Positions 36,952 to 46,808 of a DNA stretch of 64,000 bases are shown one piece after another. Each line of letters begins with the position of its first letter. Within the stretch, counting starts at the first letter, position 1. A program made the position numbers and the translations under genes. The stretch comes from Flavobacterium crocinum (GTDB lineage Bacteria; Bacteroidota; Bacteroidia; Flavobacteriales; Flavobacteriaceae): NCBI RefSeq assembly GCF_003122385.1, contig NZ_CP029255.1, forward strand, positions 3,720,001 through 3,784,000, in the 5' to 3' direction. Under the pieces are notes generated by a model, which was not told the origin of the DNA, made no database searches, and saw only the letters and a list, made by a program, of their open reading frames with translations.

Positions 36952-39378
36952 TTATAAAATTATACTGGTTTGATTAATCTCTTTTTCAAAAGTTAGTTTA
37001 AAAGTGACCCCATTTTTATTTTCTATAGATAATGTTCCTTCAAGTGTTTCGCTTAAACCTTTGATAAGTGTCATTCCGAAAGAACTGCTATGCTCCAGTT
37101 CTGAAATATCGGCAATACCAATTCCATTGTCTGAAATAATAAGAATACAGTAATTTTCTCTGTCATTTAGTAAGGCAATTTTAATCTCGCAATTTTCTTT
37201 ATCCTTAAAAGCATATTTTATAGAATTGGTCACGACTTCGTTAATAATTAATCCTAAGGCAATAGCTTGCGAAATATCAAGTTCGATAGGATCAATATTT
37301 AATTCGAAGTGAATAAATTCTGAATGGAAAGATTCTTTTAAATAATCGACCAGTTCGTTGCAGTATTCGGGCATGTCTATAGTAGACAAGTTGTTCTCCC
37401 GATATAATTTTTGGTGAATTAATGACATGGCATAAATTCGGTTTTGACTGTTTTTTATTGTGTTTATTGCCAAATCATCTTTTAAATAATTCGACTGAGA
37501 ATTTAACAGACTGATTACAGTTTGAAGATTATTTTTCACACGATGATGAATCTCCTTCAAAAGCCATTCTTTCTCTTCAACCAAACGTTGCAGTTTTATA
37601 TTTTTAAGGTTAATTTCTTTTTCTTTTTGCTCTAATCGGATGTTATTTTTTTGTTTAATTTTTGATCTGTTATATAATAAAATAATAATGACAAGAAGTA
37701 AAAACAGAGAGCTTATCGAAATTATATTTAACAGTTTAGAAGTATGTAATTCTCTAATCTGTAGATTGGATTGTTTTTTTAACAACTTTATATTTTGTTC
37801 TTTAGCAGTAGTTTCAAACTGAAATTTTAATACTTCATATTCTCTGTTTTTAATAATATCATCCATTGAATCCTGTAGGATGGTGTAATTTTCAAAATGT
37901 TTGATAGAGGAGAAATAGTCTCCGTTTAATGAATCAATTTTAAACAGGGAAAGTTCCAAAATACGACGATTAAAGCCTTCTGCATTTTTTTTTGTAATAG
38001 CTATAATCCGATCCGTAACTTCCCGTGCTTTTTCCGGTTTATTAATTTTTGTGTAAAACAGGGCCATCATAGAAGAACTGTTGGCAATGTCTTTAATTGT
38101 TTCTGATGAAGTTAATTTTTTTGAAAAAAACTCCATTTTCTGATAAGCAAATTCAGCTTCTTTCAATCTTCCCAATCGTTCGTAACAAATGGCTTTTTGC
38201 TCATTAAGAATCATATTATCCAGATTATTTTTAGGAGGATATTTTTTAGAGTTGGTTAGTAGATAATTTAAGGCCTCGCTATATTTATCTCGATTCATCA
38301 AGGATCGAACAGCGCCAAAAAAACTTTTGTACCACGTACCAGCATTTATTTCCTTTTGATTGAACTCAATACCTTTTTGATAAAATTTGAGTGCATCTTC
38401 ACAATATCCGGTTTGGTTGTATATATTTCCCAGACGAATGTAAAAGCTGTCAGCAAAAGCATAATCTTTGGTATTTTCCATAGATTTAACGCTTTTCAGA
38501 GCATAATATAATGAACTTCTTAAGTTATTGTGGAGCAATTCGATGTATGAAATTGTAGTTTCAGTATATTGCGTATGCAATAAGCCTACCTTTTTTTGCA
38601 GTTTTAGACTTGTTAGACATTCTTGTTTGGCAAGTTCCATATTTCCTGTCCAGAAATGCACCGGTATTATTTTCATTAGGGAGACAAGTTCTTTTTCCTT
38701 GTCGTCCAGTTTTTTATAAAGCTGCATCGCTTCAGCCAGAATAACTGCTTTTTTAGGATTATCATTTGGCATAAAAGTGCCTTGATTTTCAATTGCTTCA
38801 GCTATTAATTTATCTTTTTTAGTTTTTCTGGCAGTTTTAACAAGTTCCGCAAAAATGCTACTGCTTAATTTGGTGTTTTTTGCCTGAAAGTGATATTTTG
38901 CTAATAAAAGTTTGGTTTCAAAAATCCATTTCGGAATTTTTGTTTTTTCTGCAATTTTTTGAGCTTTAATGATATATAACAGAGCATTTTGCATATCACT
39001 TGTTTTCGTGCCCGCTCTAAAGAGATAAGCATTACTTATTTGTAATGCCAATTTGATCTGTTCAATTGTTTTGAGTCTGGGAAGCAAAAGTTCGGCGCCG
39101 CGAATAAAATTATTAGTAATTAAATCATTTCCGGGAAAATAAGTACCGTCATTATAGCCTTCGTCATTAACCAGAGTGTAAGGAATTTTCTGGGCCTTGC
39201 AGGCTAAAATCATAGCGCTGTCAATATCGATACTGCCCTGATTAACACTATGAAGATAAATCCCAATGTTTTGGATCAATAAACGGTTCTTTTGCAGTTT
39301 TAAATTAGTGGTCTGGTTTTGGCAAAACGAGGTTATAGAAAAAAAATATAGTAAAGTATGGAGTAGTATTTTTTTCAT
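36952..39378 (-). CDS. TPR sensor histidine kinase, HisKA_2 family
   Basis: 808 residues. It has a signal peptide (MKKILLHTLLYFFSITSFC), a long periplasmic TPR domain (about 50-500), a transmembrane helix (LNIISISSLFLLLVIIILLY, near 545-565), a coiled-coil linker, a HisKA_2 dimerisation domain with EIHHRVKNNLQTVISLL (H611 or H612 the acceptor), and HATPase (NEVVTNSIKYAF; DNGIGI). The partner response regulator is not adjacent. It is paralogous to the kinase at 44480-46756, sharing EWLLKEIHHRVKNNLQ and SLIHQKLY, so cross-talk with the sigma-54 regulator at 43112 is conceivable. Apparently monocistronic. Confidence 0.85.
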   Translation of the reverse strand: MKKILLHTLLYFFSITSFCQNQTTNLKLQKNRLLIQNIGIYLHSVNQGSIDIDSAMILACKAQKIPYTLVNDEGYNDGTYFPGNDLITNNFIRGAELLLPRLKTIEQIKLALQISNAYLFRAGTKTSDMQNALLYIIKAQKIAEKTKIPKWIFETKLLLAKYHFQAKNTKLSSSIFAELVKTARKTKKDKLIAEAIENQGTFMPNDNPKKAVILAEAMQLYKKLDDKEKELVSLMKIIPVHFWTGNMELAKQECLTSLKLQKKVGLLHTQYTETTISYIELLHNNLRSSLYYALKSVKSMENTKDYAFADSFYIRLGNIYNQTGYCEDALKFYQKGIEFNQKEINAGTWYKSFFGAVRSLMNRDKYSEALNYLLTNSKKYPPKNNLDNMILNEQKAICYERLGRLKEAEFAYQKMEFFSKKLTSSETIKDIANSSSMMALFYTKINKPEKAREVTDRIIAITKKNAEGFNRRILELSLFKIDSLNGDYFSSIKHFENYTILQDSMDDIIKNREYEVLKFQFETTAKEQNIKLLKKQSNLQIRELHTSKLLNIISISSLFLLLVIIILLYNRSKIKQKNNIRLEQKEKEINLKNIKLQRLVEEKEWLLKEIHHRVKNNLQTVISLLNSQSNYLKDDLAINTIKNSQNRIYAMSLIHQKLYRENNLSTIDMPEYCNELVDYLKESFHSEFIHFELNIDPIELDISQAIALGLIINEVVTNSIKYAFKDKENCEIKIALLNDRENYCILIISDNGIGIADISELEHSSSFGMTLIKGLSETLEGTLSIENKNGVTFKLTFEKEINQTSIIL

Positions 39379-39523
39379 ATTTTGACTTGGTTTCTTGCAG
39401 TAAAGCTAACACTTTACAAAAAGATATATTCTTCTAAACTTGTACTTTTTTAGACTTTTTTGGATAATTTATCGATACTTAGAACTTAAGGAAAGATCCT
39501 TTTTAAACAGTTTTATATAGCAA

Positions 39524-39555
39524 CACATAAAAGCATTAAAAATTGCTTTTATGTG
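39524..39555 (-). terminator. Hairpin downstream of the dioxygenase gene
   Basis: CACATAAAAGCA/TGCTTTTATGTG, a perfect 12-bp stem with an 8-nt loop, lies 18 bp past the stop. T-rich sequence follows on the minus strand only weakly. Confidence 0.6.
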
Positions 39556-39572
39556 GTGAAGCTGGCTCCGGA

Positions 39573-40511
39573 TTAATTGATTTTAACCAAATTATTTTCG
39601 ATGGTTTTTCGATGTGCTTCATATTGAGCAGGAAGTTTTAAGTTTTGGCCCAATTCTTCCAAAGGTTCATCTACAGTAAATCCCGGATTGTCAGTAGCAA
39701 TTTCAAATAAAACACCTCCCGGTTCTCTAAAATATAAAGAGTGGAAATATTGTCTGTCAATCTGAGGTGTAATTGATAATCCATATTCTTCAATTTTGTC
39801 ACGGAAATGCATTAAAATTTCATCATTTTTTACGCGGAAAGCGACATGATGTACAGTTCCGTTAGCTACATGACCTTTTTTTTCTTCCGGTATTTCTACC
39901 AAATCAACAATAGCGGCATTTTCTACAGTAGCTGTAGCGTAACGGAAACGGTTATCTTCCTGACCGATTAATTTATAACCGAATATTTCTGTTAAAACAG
40001 CAGCAGTTGGTTTGACGTCTTTTAATGTCAGTGTAACGTTATGAAAACCTTTTGTAGCCACATTTGCCTTTACTTCCTCTGTTTCCCAGGCTTTTCGGTT
40101 ATCTTCTGTTTCAGATTCGATTAATTCTAATTTTAAACCGTCCGGGTCCTGAAAACTAAGGTATTTTTCTCCAAATTTCTCAGCAGGTTTTTCATAAGTA
40201 ACCTTGTACTGATCAAAACGTCTCTGCCAGAAATCAAGACTTCCTTTTGGTACAGAATAACCAATTTTTGTAGCCATTCCCGAACCTTCTCTGCCTTGTT
40301 GAATCGCAGACCCCCAAGGGAAAAAAGTTAAAATTGTTCCCGCACTTCCAACCTCATCACCAAAGTAAAAGTGATAGGTTCCCGGATCATCGAAGTTTAC
40401 GGTTTTTTTGATGAAACGTAATCCTAATATTTTAGAATAAAAATTGAAGTTTTGTTTCGCATCACCTGCAATTGCAGTAATATGGTGTAAGCCTAAAATT
40501 TTGTTTTCCAT
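39573..40511 (-). CDS. Ring-cleaving dioxygenase, VOC (glyoxalase) superfamily
   Basis: 312 residues with two VOC modules. The metal site reads H9/H10 in ILGLHHITAIAG, HH in GTVHHVAFRVKN and E in GGVLFEIATDNPG. The overall pattern (YHFYFGDEVGSAGTILTFFPW, SLYFREPGGVLFE, GQNLKLPAQYEAHR) is that of the MhqO/MhqA-type dioxygenases, which in Bacillus are induced by quinones and hydroquinones. It is divergent from a sigma-54 activator gene. Upstream lie a GG-N10-GC core, a TTAATC direct repeat and a 14-bp palindrome. It may open aromatic or hydroquinone rings as a detoxification step; the substrate is not proven. Confidence 0.85.
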   Translation of the reverse strand: MENKILGLHHITAIAGDAKQNFNFYSKILGLRFIKKTVNFDDPGTYHFYFGDEVGSAGTILTFFPWGSAIQQGREGSGMATKIGYSVPKGSLDFWQRRFDQYKVTYEKPAEKFGEKYLSFQDPDGLKLELIESETEDNRKAWETEEVKANVATKGFHNVTLTLKDVKPTAAVLTEIFGYKLIGQEDNRFRYATATVENAAIVDLVEIPEEKKGHVANGTVHHVAFRVKNDEILMHFRDKIEEYGLSITPQIDRQYFHSLYFREPGGVLFEIATDNPGFTVDEPLEELGQNLKLPAQYEAHRKTIENNLVKIN

Positions 40512-40548
40512 GGTATTTTTATATTAAATGGTTTATTGATTTTTCTAT

Positions 40549-40564
40549 TGCAAGTTTACTTCCG
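40549..40564 (-). promoter_or_regulatory. Sigma-54-like core promoter of the dioxygenase gene
   Basis: The minus strand reads CGGAAGTAAACTTGCA: -24 GG, ten bases, -12 GC inside a perfect TTGCA. It lies 38 bp from the start codon. An overlapping TAAACTTG is one base off a housekeeping -7 box, so the sigma factor is not settled. Confidence 0.5.
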
Positions 40565-40579
40565 ATATAGTTCTGAATC

Positions 40580-40599
40580 GATTAACATAGATTAAGAAA
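40580..40599 (-). promoter_or_regulatory. Direct-repeat box TTAATC-N4-TTAATC
   Basis: The minus strand reads TTTCTTAATCTATGTTAATC. The two hexamers are one helical turn apart. The same 20 bases, two substitutions aside, lie upstream of the alpha/beta hydrolase gene (54325-54344) at an identical distance from the core promoter. Confidence 0.6.
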
Positions 40600-40705
40600 T
40601 AAAAAGGCATAGAATATTGTGCCATTACTATTACCCAAATAATATTCCAGTTTAAAAAAGGTATTGTTTATGAGAGGTTTGGCGTTTTATCCAATTTTTC
40701 ATTAA

Positions 40706-40719
40706 TACGATATATCGTA
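40706..40719. promoter_or_regulatory. Palindromic site TACGATATATCGTA
   Basis: A perfect 14-bp palindrome between the divergent dioxygenase and sigma-54-activator genes, followed by AATTTTAT. Sister sites with the same flank are at 53212 and 54501. It is a candidate upstream activator sequence. Confidence 0.65.
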
Positions 40720-40819
40720 ATTTTATGATTTCAATCTGCATATTTAGAAAAGGAATCACAATTTAATAAAGGCTCTTTCTTAAATTTACGGTATAAAATA
40801 CCGCGAGAATTTTTTATTT

Positions 40820-42397
40820 ATGGAAAAGCCGAATGACCAAACTCCAATTATGATGAACCGATTGCAGGAAAGAGAAAGAGAACAAATGCTAATTATGTCG
40901 TTTTGTTCGGAAATCGGTCAGACTTTAACTAAAGAAGAATTAAATGTGGTGATAGGCCAATTGAAAGAACAAATTTTTTTTGATGATTTTATTTTGGCTT
41001 CTTCAAATGAAAGTGAAACAGAATATTCTGTTTTCTGTCAATTCCTTCAGAAAGATAAAGACTTAAAAAAATATCCTGTAAATGATGGTTTTTTCGATAC
41101 TTGTCTGGATTCTGCCGATGCCGTTGTTTTTGATTTAAAAAATCAGAATTCCTTTCCTGAGTTTATTAAGAAAGCAAATGACAGCGGTTTTAAAAACGGA
41201 ATCGGTATTTCGCTGCCTTATGCTAAAGGAAAAAGCAATGTTCTTTTTATGTTTTTTAAAAGTGCACAGACTTTTAGCAGAGAATCTAACCGAATTATAA
41301 GAGGAATTGCAACTCAGTTATCTATAACCATCCAAAACATTGCTCTTAGTGAGAAATATGAAAGTGAAATTGCCGAACTAAAAAAACTCAAGCAAAGTTC
41401 TGTTCAAAAAGAAGAAGAAAAAGAAACTTCAAATGAAACTGACTCAGTAGGAATTGTGGGTGACAGCGCCGTAATGAAACAGGTTTCTGAGTTGATTGCT
41501 CAAGTTGCGCCCTCACAATCGACCGTTTTGATTTATGGAGAAACAGGAACCGGAAAAGAATTGGTTGCCGATGCAGTACATCGTTTATCGACGGTTTCAA
41601 AAAATAGAATCATAAAAGTAAATTGTGCCTCAATTCCGGTAAATCTAATTGAGAGTGAATTGTTCGGACATGAAAAAGGCGCTTTTACCGGAGCAACCGA
41701 ACAAAGAATTGGAAAATTTGAACAGGCGCAGGATGGTACTATTTTTCTGGATGAAATAGGGGAGTTGCCTTTGGAACTTCAGGGGAAATTGCTTCGTGTG
41801 CTTCAGGAAAAACAGATTGAAAGAATTGGAGGAAAAGAGACGATCAAAGTAAATGCAAGGGTAATTGCTGCAACTAACCGTTCATTAGAAAAAGAAGTTG
41901 CAGAAGAAAGATTCAGAAGTGATTTGTATTATCGTTTAAATGTGTTTCCAATTTCACTTCCGCCACTTCGGGAACGAAAAGAAGATATTCGGGTTTTAGG
42001 AGAATTTTTTCTGGAAAGGCACAGTTTGAAAATAGGGAAGAAGATAAAAGGCTTCTCTAAGAAAGTATTAAACAGCATGATGGTTTATGAATGGCCCGGA
42101 AATGTTAGAGAGCTTGAGAATATCATCGAAAGAAGTATTCTGTTTGCAAAAGATGAGCTAATAAAAGAAATCATTCTCCCTGAAATTTATAAACCGAAGT
42201 CTTATACTACAGAACCGGATTTTTATATTAAAACTTTACAGGAAGTAGAGAAAGAGCATATTTTGAAAGTGGTAAAAAAATGCAACGGAAGAATTTCCGG
42301 ACCTCAGGGTGCTGCGATTTTACTGGGACTTCCAAGTACAACTTTAATTTCCAGAATGCATAAATTAGGCATTAAAAAAAAGCATTTTCTGGATTGA
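40820..42397 (+). CDS. Sigma-54-dependent activator, GAF-AAA-HTH
   Basis: A bacterial enhancer-binding protein of 525 residues. It has an N-terminal GAF-like sensing domain (about 25-175), a central AAA+ domain (210-445) with Walker A GETGTGKE (240-247), the sigma-54-contacting GAFTGA (287-292) and Walker [12 protein letters not shown], and the Fis-type HTH at 490-523 ([20 protein letters not shown]). There is no receiver domain, so it is ligand- rather than phosphorylation-controlled. It is divergent from the ring-cleaving dioxygenase with a palindrome in between, the classic layout of activator and target. Its HTH resembles that of the response regulator at 43112, so the two may recognise related sites. 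Confidence 0.9.
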   Translation: MEKPNDQTPIMMNRLQEREREQMLIMSFCSEIGQTLTKEELNVVIGQLKEQIFFDDFILASSNESETEYSVFCQFLQKDKDLKKYPVNDGFFDTCLDSADAVVFDLKNQNSFPEFIKKANDSGFKNGIGISLPYAKGKSNVLFMFFKSAQTFSRESNRIIRGIATQLSITIQNIALSEKYESEIAELKKLKQSSVQKEEEKETSNETDSVGIVGDSAVMKQVSELIAQVAPSQSTVLIYGETGTGKELVADAVHRLSTVSKNRIIKVNCASIPVNLIESELFGHEKGAFTGATEQRIGKFEQAQDGTIFLDEIGELPLELQGKLLRVLQEKQIERIGGKETIKVNARVIAATNRSLEKEVAEERFRSDLYYRLNVFPISLPPLRERKEDIRVLGEFFLERHSLKIGKKIKGFSKKVLNSMMVYEWPGNVRELENIIERSILFAKDELIKEIILPEIYKPKSYTTEPDFYIKTLQEVEKEHILKVVKKCNGRISGPQGAAILLGLPSTTLISRMHKLGIKKKHFLD

Positions 42398-42398
42398 T

Positions 42399-43016
42399 TT
42401 ATTCTTCGACCATATTAATTTTCCCCGAAGAAACAGCCCAATAAATCAATAAAAGCATGCTGATTGCCAAAGCAGCAGCTGGATAGTGAAACGAAATTCC
42501 GAAGGCAATTAAATAAGTCGGGAATCCGTATAGATAATTGTTTCTTATTTTTTTGATTGCTGAATTGGTAATGCCGGGACGTAAAAGTTTTTTATTGTTA
42601 CTGGCAATAAACCAAAGCAGATTATACGAAATATTGATAAGAACAAAAATTCCGGTATAAATAGCAACCGAAATACTGGAAGCTTCTCCTTCGAAAAATC
42701 GCGATAAAAGCGCCGTAGGATAAGATACTGCAGTTACAAGAAAAAGAATTAATCCGTTTGAAAACATAATGGCTGTATTGCGACTATAGATTTGTTTGAA
42801 AATCTTGTGATGATTGACCCACATAATAAAAATACTGAAAAACGATAGCGTAAAAGCAAGATACGCTGTCCATTCGTTTTTTAAATACGCTAATAATTCA
42901 GCACCATTTTTTACAGTTTGTATGTCCGGAGCATGAAGATCCAGTACCAAAAGCGTAATCGCAATGGCAAAAACAGCATCGCTGAAATTTTCTATTCTAA
43001 TCGTTTCTTTTTCCAT
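42399..43016 (-). CDS. TMEM175/DUF1211-family membrane protein (putative potassium channel)
   Basis: About 205 residues with six hydrophobic segments. The family signature RIENFSDAVFAIAITLLVLD (FSD motif in TM1) follows the start directly. I chose the ATG at 43016 (MEKETIRI), which has an A-rich upstream stretch; the frame can be extended to an ATG at 43064. Bacterial members conduct potassium and lack a classic selectivity filter. The stop is separated by one base from the convergent sigma-54 activator gene. It is the last gene after the kinase/response regulator pair on this strand. Confidence 0.8.
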   Translation of the reverse strand: MEKETIRIENFSDAVFAIAITLLVLDLHAPDIQTVKNGAELLAYLKNEWTAYLAFTLSFFSIFIMWVNHHKIFKQIYSRNTAIMFSNGLILFLVTAVSYPTALLSRFFEGEASSISVAIYTGIFVLINISYNLLWFIASNNKKLLRPGITNSAIKKIRNNYLYGFPTYLIAFGISFHYPAAALAISMLLLIYWAVSSGKINMVEE

Positions 43017-43111
43017 TTTTTTTGATTTTTTTAAATCCGAAGAGACAATACTTTTCCAGCCCATAGGTTTCTATGCGCTTATTGATTCAGGAAATGTGAC
43101 TTCAGTGTTTC

Positions 43112-44470
43112 TTAATTGTATCCTTGTTTGATACCTAATTTTTTCATTTTTGAGAACAGCGTCTGTGGCTGCATTTTAAGTAATTCTGCTGCTCCGCCCG
43201 GGCCGGAAACTTTACCATTGCAGAGTTGAAGAGCATTCATAATATGCTCTTTTTCCATTTCTTCCATAGATTTTAATCCTCCGGATTTCAATTCTAAAGG
43301 TTGTTGATTGTGGGATGGAAGATCAAATTTTTCAATTTCACTGGTTTTGGCGAGCAGGACATTTCTTTCAATCAAATGTTCTAATTCGCGAATATTACCC
43401 GGCCAGTCGTACTGCATTAATTGTTCTAAAGCAATCGGACTTATGACTGTTACATTTTTACGGGAACTTATCGCATATTTTTTTACAAAATAATAGGCAA
43501 GAGCTTCAATGTCTTCTTTGCGTTCCTTGAGGGTTGGAAGTTGTATTGGAAATACATTTAAACGATAATACAAATCCAGTCTGAAACGACCTTCTGCAAC
43601 TTCTTTTTCTAAGGTTCTGTTGGTTGCGGCAACAATTCGGACATTGACTTTAATGGTTTTATTACCGCCAAGACGCTGAATTTCCTTTTCCTGTAAAACA
43701 CGCAATAACTTTACCTGTGAATCAAGTGGTAATTCTCCAATTTCGTCCAGAAAAATAGTGCCTTCATGTGCCTGTTCAAATTTTCCGATTCGCATAGAGT
43801 TGGCTCCGGTAAAAGCGCCTTTTTCATGCCCAAAAAGTTCTGATTCTATTAGTGAATGGGGCAAAGCAGCACAGTTTACAACCACAATCGGACTGGATTT
43901 GCGCCCGGAAAGTTCGTGTATAGAATGTGCGGCTCTTTCTTTCCCGGTTCCGCTTTCTCCTAAAATTAAGACAGAAGTTTCTGCGGGAGCCACAATTTTT
44001 ATCTTTTCAATGACTTCTTTTAGAAGTGGGCTGCTGCCAATGATTCCGTCTATTTCCTGATTTTCTTCATGGGTATTTTTATCGGTTAATGTTCCTGTTT
44101 CCTGATCAAATCTGTATTTAGCAATATCAAGCATTACGATAAGATCTTTTTCGCGAAAAGGCTTCACCATAAAACCATACGGATGTGTTGCTTTAACAGC
44201 TTCGAGCGTACTTTGGTTGGTATTGGCAGAAATATAAAGAAAAGGAAGTTGTAACTCCCGAAGTTCCCATGCGAGATCAATTCCGGTTAGACTGCCTTTT
44301 AGCATAATGTCCAGCAATACCCAGTCCGGTTTTTTGTCCTCGATTAACTTTCTGGCCTGAACAACCGATGAAGCAATACCGATTATTTGATAGCCCGCTT
44401 TAATTAGCATGATTTTTAAATCATTTGCTACAATAAATTCATCTTCAACAATTAGAATTTTCTCCTTCAT
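43112..44470 (-). CDS. Sigma-54 response regulator, REC-AAA-HTH (NtrC type)
   Basis: 452 residues. The receiver domain (1-120) has acidic pocket E9/D10, phospho-acceptor D54 (VLLDIML) and K103 (MVKPF). The AAA+ domain (140-380) has Walker A GESGTGKE (171-178) and GAFTGA (218-223). The C-terminal Fis-type HTH is GAAELLKMQPQTLFSKMKKL. It lies 9 bp after the TPR histidine kinase, so the two are an operon and a cognate pair. HisKA_2 kinases usually partner other output domains; coupling to an NtrC-type regulator is a flavobacterial habit. Targets may include the sigma-54 promoters described in this window. Confidence 0.9.
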   Translation of the reverse strand: MKEKILIVEDEFIVANDLKIMLIKAGYQIIGIASSVVQARKLIEDKKPDWVLLDIMLKGSLTGIDLAWELRELQLPFLYISANTNQSTLEAVKATHPYGFMVKPFREKDLIVMLDIAKYRFDQETGTLTDKNTHEENQEIDGIIGSSPLLKEVIEKIKIVAPAETSVLILGESGTGKERAAHSIHELSGRKSSPIVVVNCAALPHSLIESELFGHEKGAFTGANSMRIGKFEQAHEGTIFLDEIGELPLDSQVKLLRVLQEKEIQRLGGNKTIKVNVRIVAATNRTLEKEVAEGRFRLDLYYRLNVFPIQLPTLKERKEDIEALAYYFVKKYAISSRKNVTVISPIALEQLMQYDWPGNIRELEHLIERNVLLAKTSEIEKFDLPSHNQQPLELKSGGLKSMEEMEKEHIMNALQLCNGKVSGPGGAAELLKMQPQTLFSKMKKLGIKQGYN

Positions 44471-44479
44471 TACCTTGAT

Positions 44480-46756
44480 TTATATGATTTCAGAACTTTC
44501 GTCTATAACTTCAAATTCTGTATTTCTTGTAAACGTAATCGTGATTTTTAACCCATTGTCATTTTTCATCTCAAAATTTCCATCAATTTGATCTGTCAAT
44601 CCCATCATTAGATTCATTCCGAGAGAATCTCTTTCGGTGTCATGAAAATCTTCCGGAAGCCCAACACCATTGTCTGCTATAATAAGTTTGTAATCATTAT
44701 TTTCTATTTTTTTCAGACTAATAATGACTTCTCCTTTTCGGTTTGACGGAAAAGCATATTTAATAGCATTATTTATGGCTTCATTTATAATTAGCCCTAA
44801 CGGAACCGCTTTAGCAACATCAAGACAGACTTTTTCAGTATCGAGTACAAAATGGATTTTGTTATCAGTATTAAAACATTCTTTCATATAACTGATTAAC
44901 TCATAAATGTACCAGGACATGTCAATATTAGCCAGATTATCAGACTGATATAGTTTTTGATGAATCAAAGACATAGCGTGCATTCTGTGCTGGCTGTTTT
45001 GTATCGCCATTAAGGCATCTTCGTTATCGAGATAAGCAGATTGTGTGTTTAATAAACTAATCACAATCTGAAGATTGTTTTTCACACGATGATGAATTTC
45101 TTTTAAAAGCCATTCTTTTTCAATGAGCATTTTTTTGTTCAGCTCGTTTTGTTCGTTAATCTGCTGACGCTGTATTTCTAATGCTTCGTTCTTTTTCTTT
45201 TTTATTCTGAAGCTATTATACAAAAACGCTAAAAAAAGTATCAGAACAACAACGCTTCCTATAAAAACAGATCGGATTACATTATCTTTCTGAATCTGTA
45301 TTTGTTGTACTTTCGCCTGTTGTTGCAGTAAATCTATATTTTTATCTTTCTTCTCGCTTTCAAATTCGATCTGAAGACTGTTAATCTGTTTGCTTTTTTC
45401 GCCTTTAAAAACAGAATCAGATAAACTTTTATACAGTTGATAATGTTTGATGGCATTCAGATAATCTCCTCTGGAAGAATCGGCTTTAAACCAGATTAAA
45501 TAACTTTCTGACCGAATTAAATTGTTTCCTGCGCTTGCCGCCAAAGTGTCCAGTCTTTTTACCGTTCTGTAGAAATCATCGTATTTTTTTATTTGATACT
45601 GATAAGAAGCAAAACTTCTTAAAATCGCAATGCTGTTTCCGTTTCGATCTGCATTTTTACCATAGAAATCAGCCAGTTTTCTATAGTAAATTGCAGCCGT
45701 TGCATTATCATTTAAGATTCTGTAAATATTAAAAAGCAGGTAATTCTCTTTCATGATTCGTTCCATGTTAGAGCTTGGAAATTTTACCTGCATTTCTTTA
45801 ATCAGTTTAAGAGCATTTTTTTCTTTTTTCTGACGAATAAGCAATGAACAAAGATTTTCTCCGATTGTTCTAACATACTCTGTATCGTTATGTTTTTTAG
45901 CAATTTCAAAGGCTTTATACCAGTATTCTTCTGCATCATCATTTTGGCGCAAGTAATAATAAACAAGTCCAACATGATTGTAAATAGAGCTTAACTGTAG
46001 TGAAGTATCATTTACGGCAATAGCTGTTTTTTCTGCTAAAAGTGCAAATTTTAAAGACTCTGGATAATTGCCTTTTTGGGTATTTACTTCCGAAAGCAGA
46101 TTGTAAACACCTTGCAGCTTTTTGTATTTTATTGTTTTATAAAGTGCAAGAGATTCGAGTAAAAACGATTCTGCTTTATCCGGCTGTTCATTTATACTGT
46201 ATAATTCACCCAGTTCTTTTAAAGTTGTAGCTTGTTTTTCTTTGGCTCCGGCCTTTTTATAAAACTGAATGGCTAGTTTTTTGTATTTGGCTTTTTGTTC
46301 AACATCGGCATCATATATAGAGAATTCGGCATAACTTGCTGCCTGCTGCTCTATAAGATTATTTTTTTTAGAATAGGCAATCGCGTTTTTGGTTTTTTCT
46401 AATGCATTTTCGATATCGCCTTTTTCTCTGTAAATCTGAGCCCCTAAAAGAATTGATTTTCCTTTCCCGACTTTATACTTTAAACGATCACTTAATAAAT
46501 TGGCTTGTGTATTGATACGATCTGCATTGTCCAGATCTGCTTTAATTTCGCCTGTTTTATTGAGATAATAGCTGCTTAACCTTAAAAGCAATTCTACTTT
46601 TTTAGTATTGTTTTGAGCTTCAGCTATTTTCTTGTTTAATTCGTCAGGGTTTTCAACAGACTGTGCATTTCCTTTTGTGTTTATAAGAAACATTAAAAAT
46701 GCAAGACAAAGAAAACAGGAGTAATTTTTCAAGTGGTTTAGGGGATTAAATTTCAA
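44480..46756 (-). CDS. TPR sensor histidine kinase, HisKA_2, partner of the sigma-54 response regulator
   Basis: 758 residues. It has a signal peptide (about 1-32, with LCLAFLMFLINTKGNAQ), TPR repeats through about 440, one transmembrane helix (VFIGSVVVLILFLAFLYNSF, near 500-520), a coiled coil, then EIHHRVKNNLQIVISLL with H555/H556 and the HATPase N-box NEAINNAIKYAF (from 658) and DNGVGLP. It senses something in the periplasm through TPRs. It is in one unit with the regulator at 43112 (9-bp gap) and starts 52 bp after the DUF1275 gene, so it may also be read through from the long train upstream. Confidence 0.88.
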   Translation of the reverse strand: MKFNPLNHLKNYSCFLCLAFLMFLINTKGNAQSVENPDELNKKIAEAQNNTKKVELLLRLSSYYLNKTGEIKADLDNADRINTQANLLSDRLKYKVGKGKSILLGAQIYREKGDIENALEKTKNAIAYSKKNNLIEQQAASYAEFSIYDADVEQKAKYKKLAIQFYKKAGAKEKQATTLKELGELYSINEQPDKAESFLLESLALYKTIKYKKLQGVYNLLSEVNTQKGNYPESLKFALLAEKTAIAVNDTSLQLSSIYNHVGLVYYYLRQNDDAEEYWYKAFEIAKKHNDTEYVRTIGENLCSLLIRQKKEKNALKLIKEMQVKFPSSNMERIMKENYLLFNIYRILNDNATAAIYYRKLADFYGKNADRNGNSIAILRSFASYQYQIKKYDDFYRTVKRLDTLAASAGNNLIRSESYLIWFKADSSRGDYLNAIKHYQLYKSLSDSVFKGEKSKQINSLQIEFESEKKDKNIDLLQQQAKVQQIQIQKDNVIRSVFIGSVVVLILFLAFLYNSFRIKKKKNEALEIQRQQINEQNELNKKMLIEKEWLLKEIHHRVKNNLQIVISLLNTQSAYLDNEDALMAIQNSQHRMHAMSLIHQKLYQSDNLANIDMSWYIYELISYMKECFNTDNKIHFVLDTEKVCLDVAKAVPLGLIINEAINNAIKYAFPSNRKGEVIISLKKIENNDYKLIIADNGVGLPEDFHDTERDSLGMNLMMGLTDQIDGNFEMKNDNGLKITITFTRNTEFEVIDESSEII

Positions 46757-46808
46757 TTTTTAAAGATACTCTATTATCAGAAAACTGCAACCTGATGTCA
46801 ATGTTTTT

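Noticed and set aside
40612..40632. TGGCAC (minus strand) as the sigma-54 -24 element of the dioxygenase gene
   Set aside because: The next GC lies 13 rather than 10 bases after the GG; the core at 40549-40564 has correct spacing.
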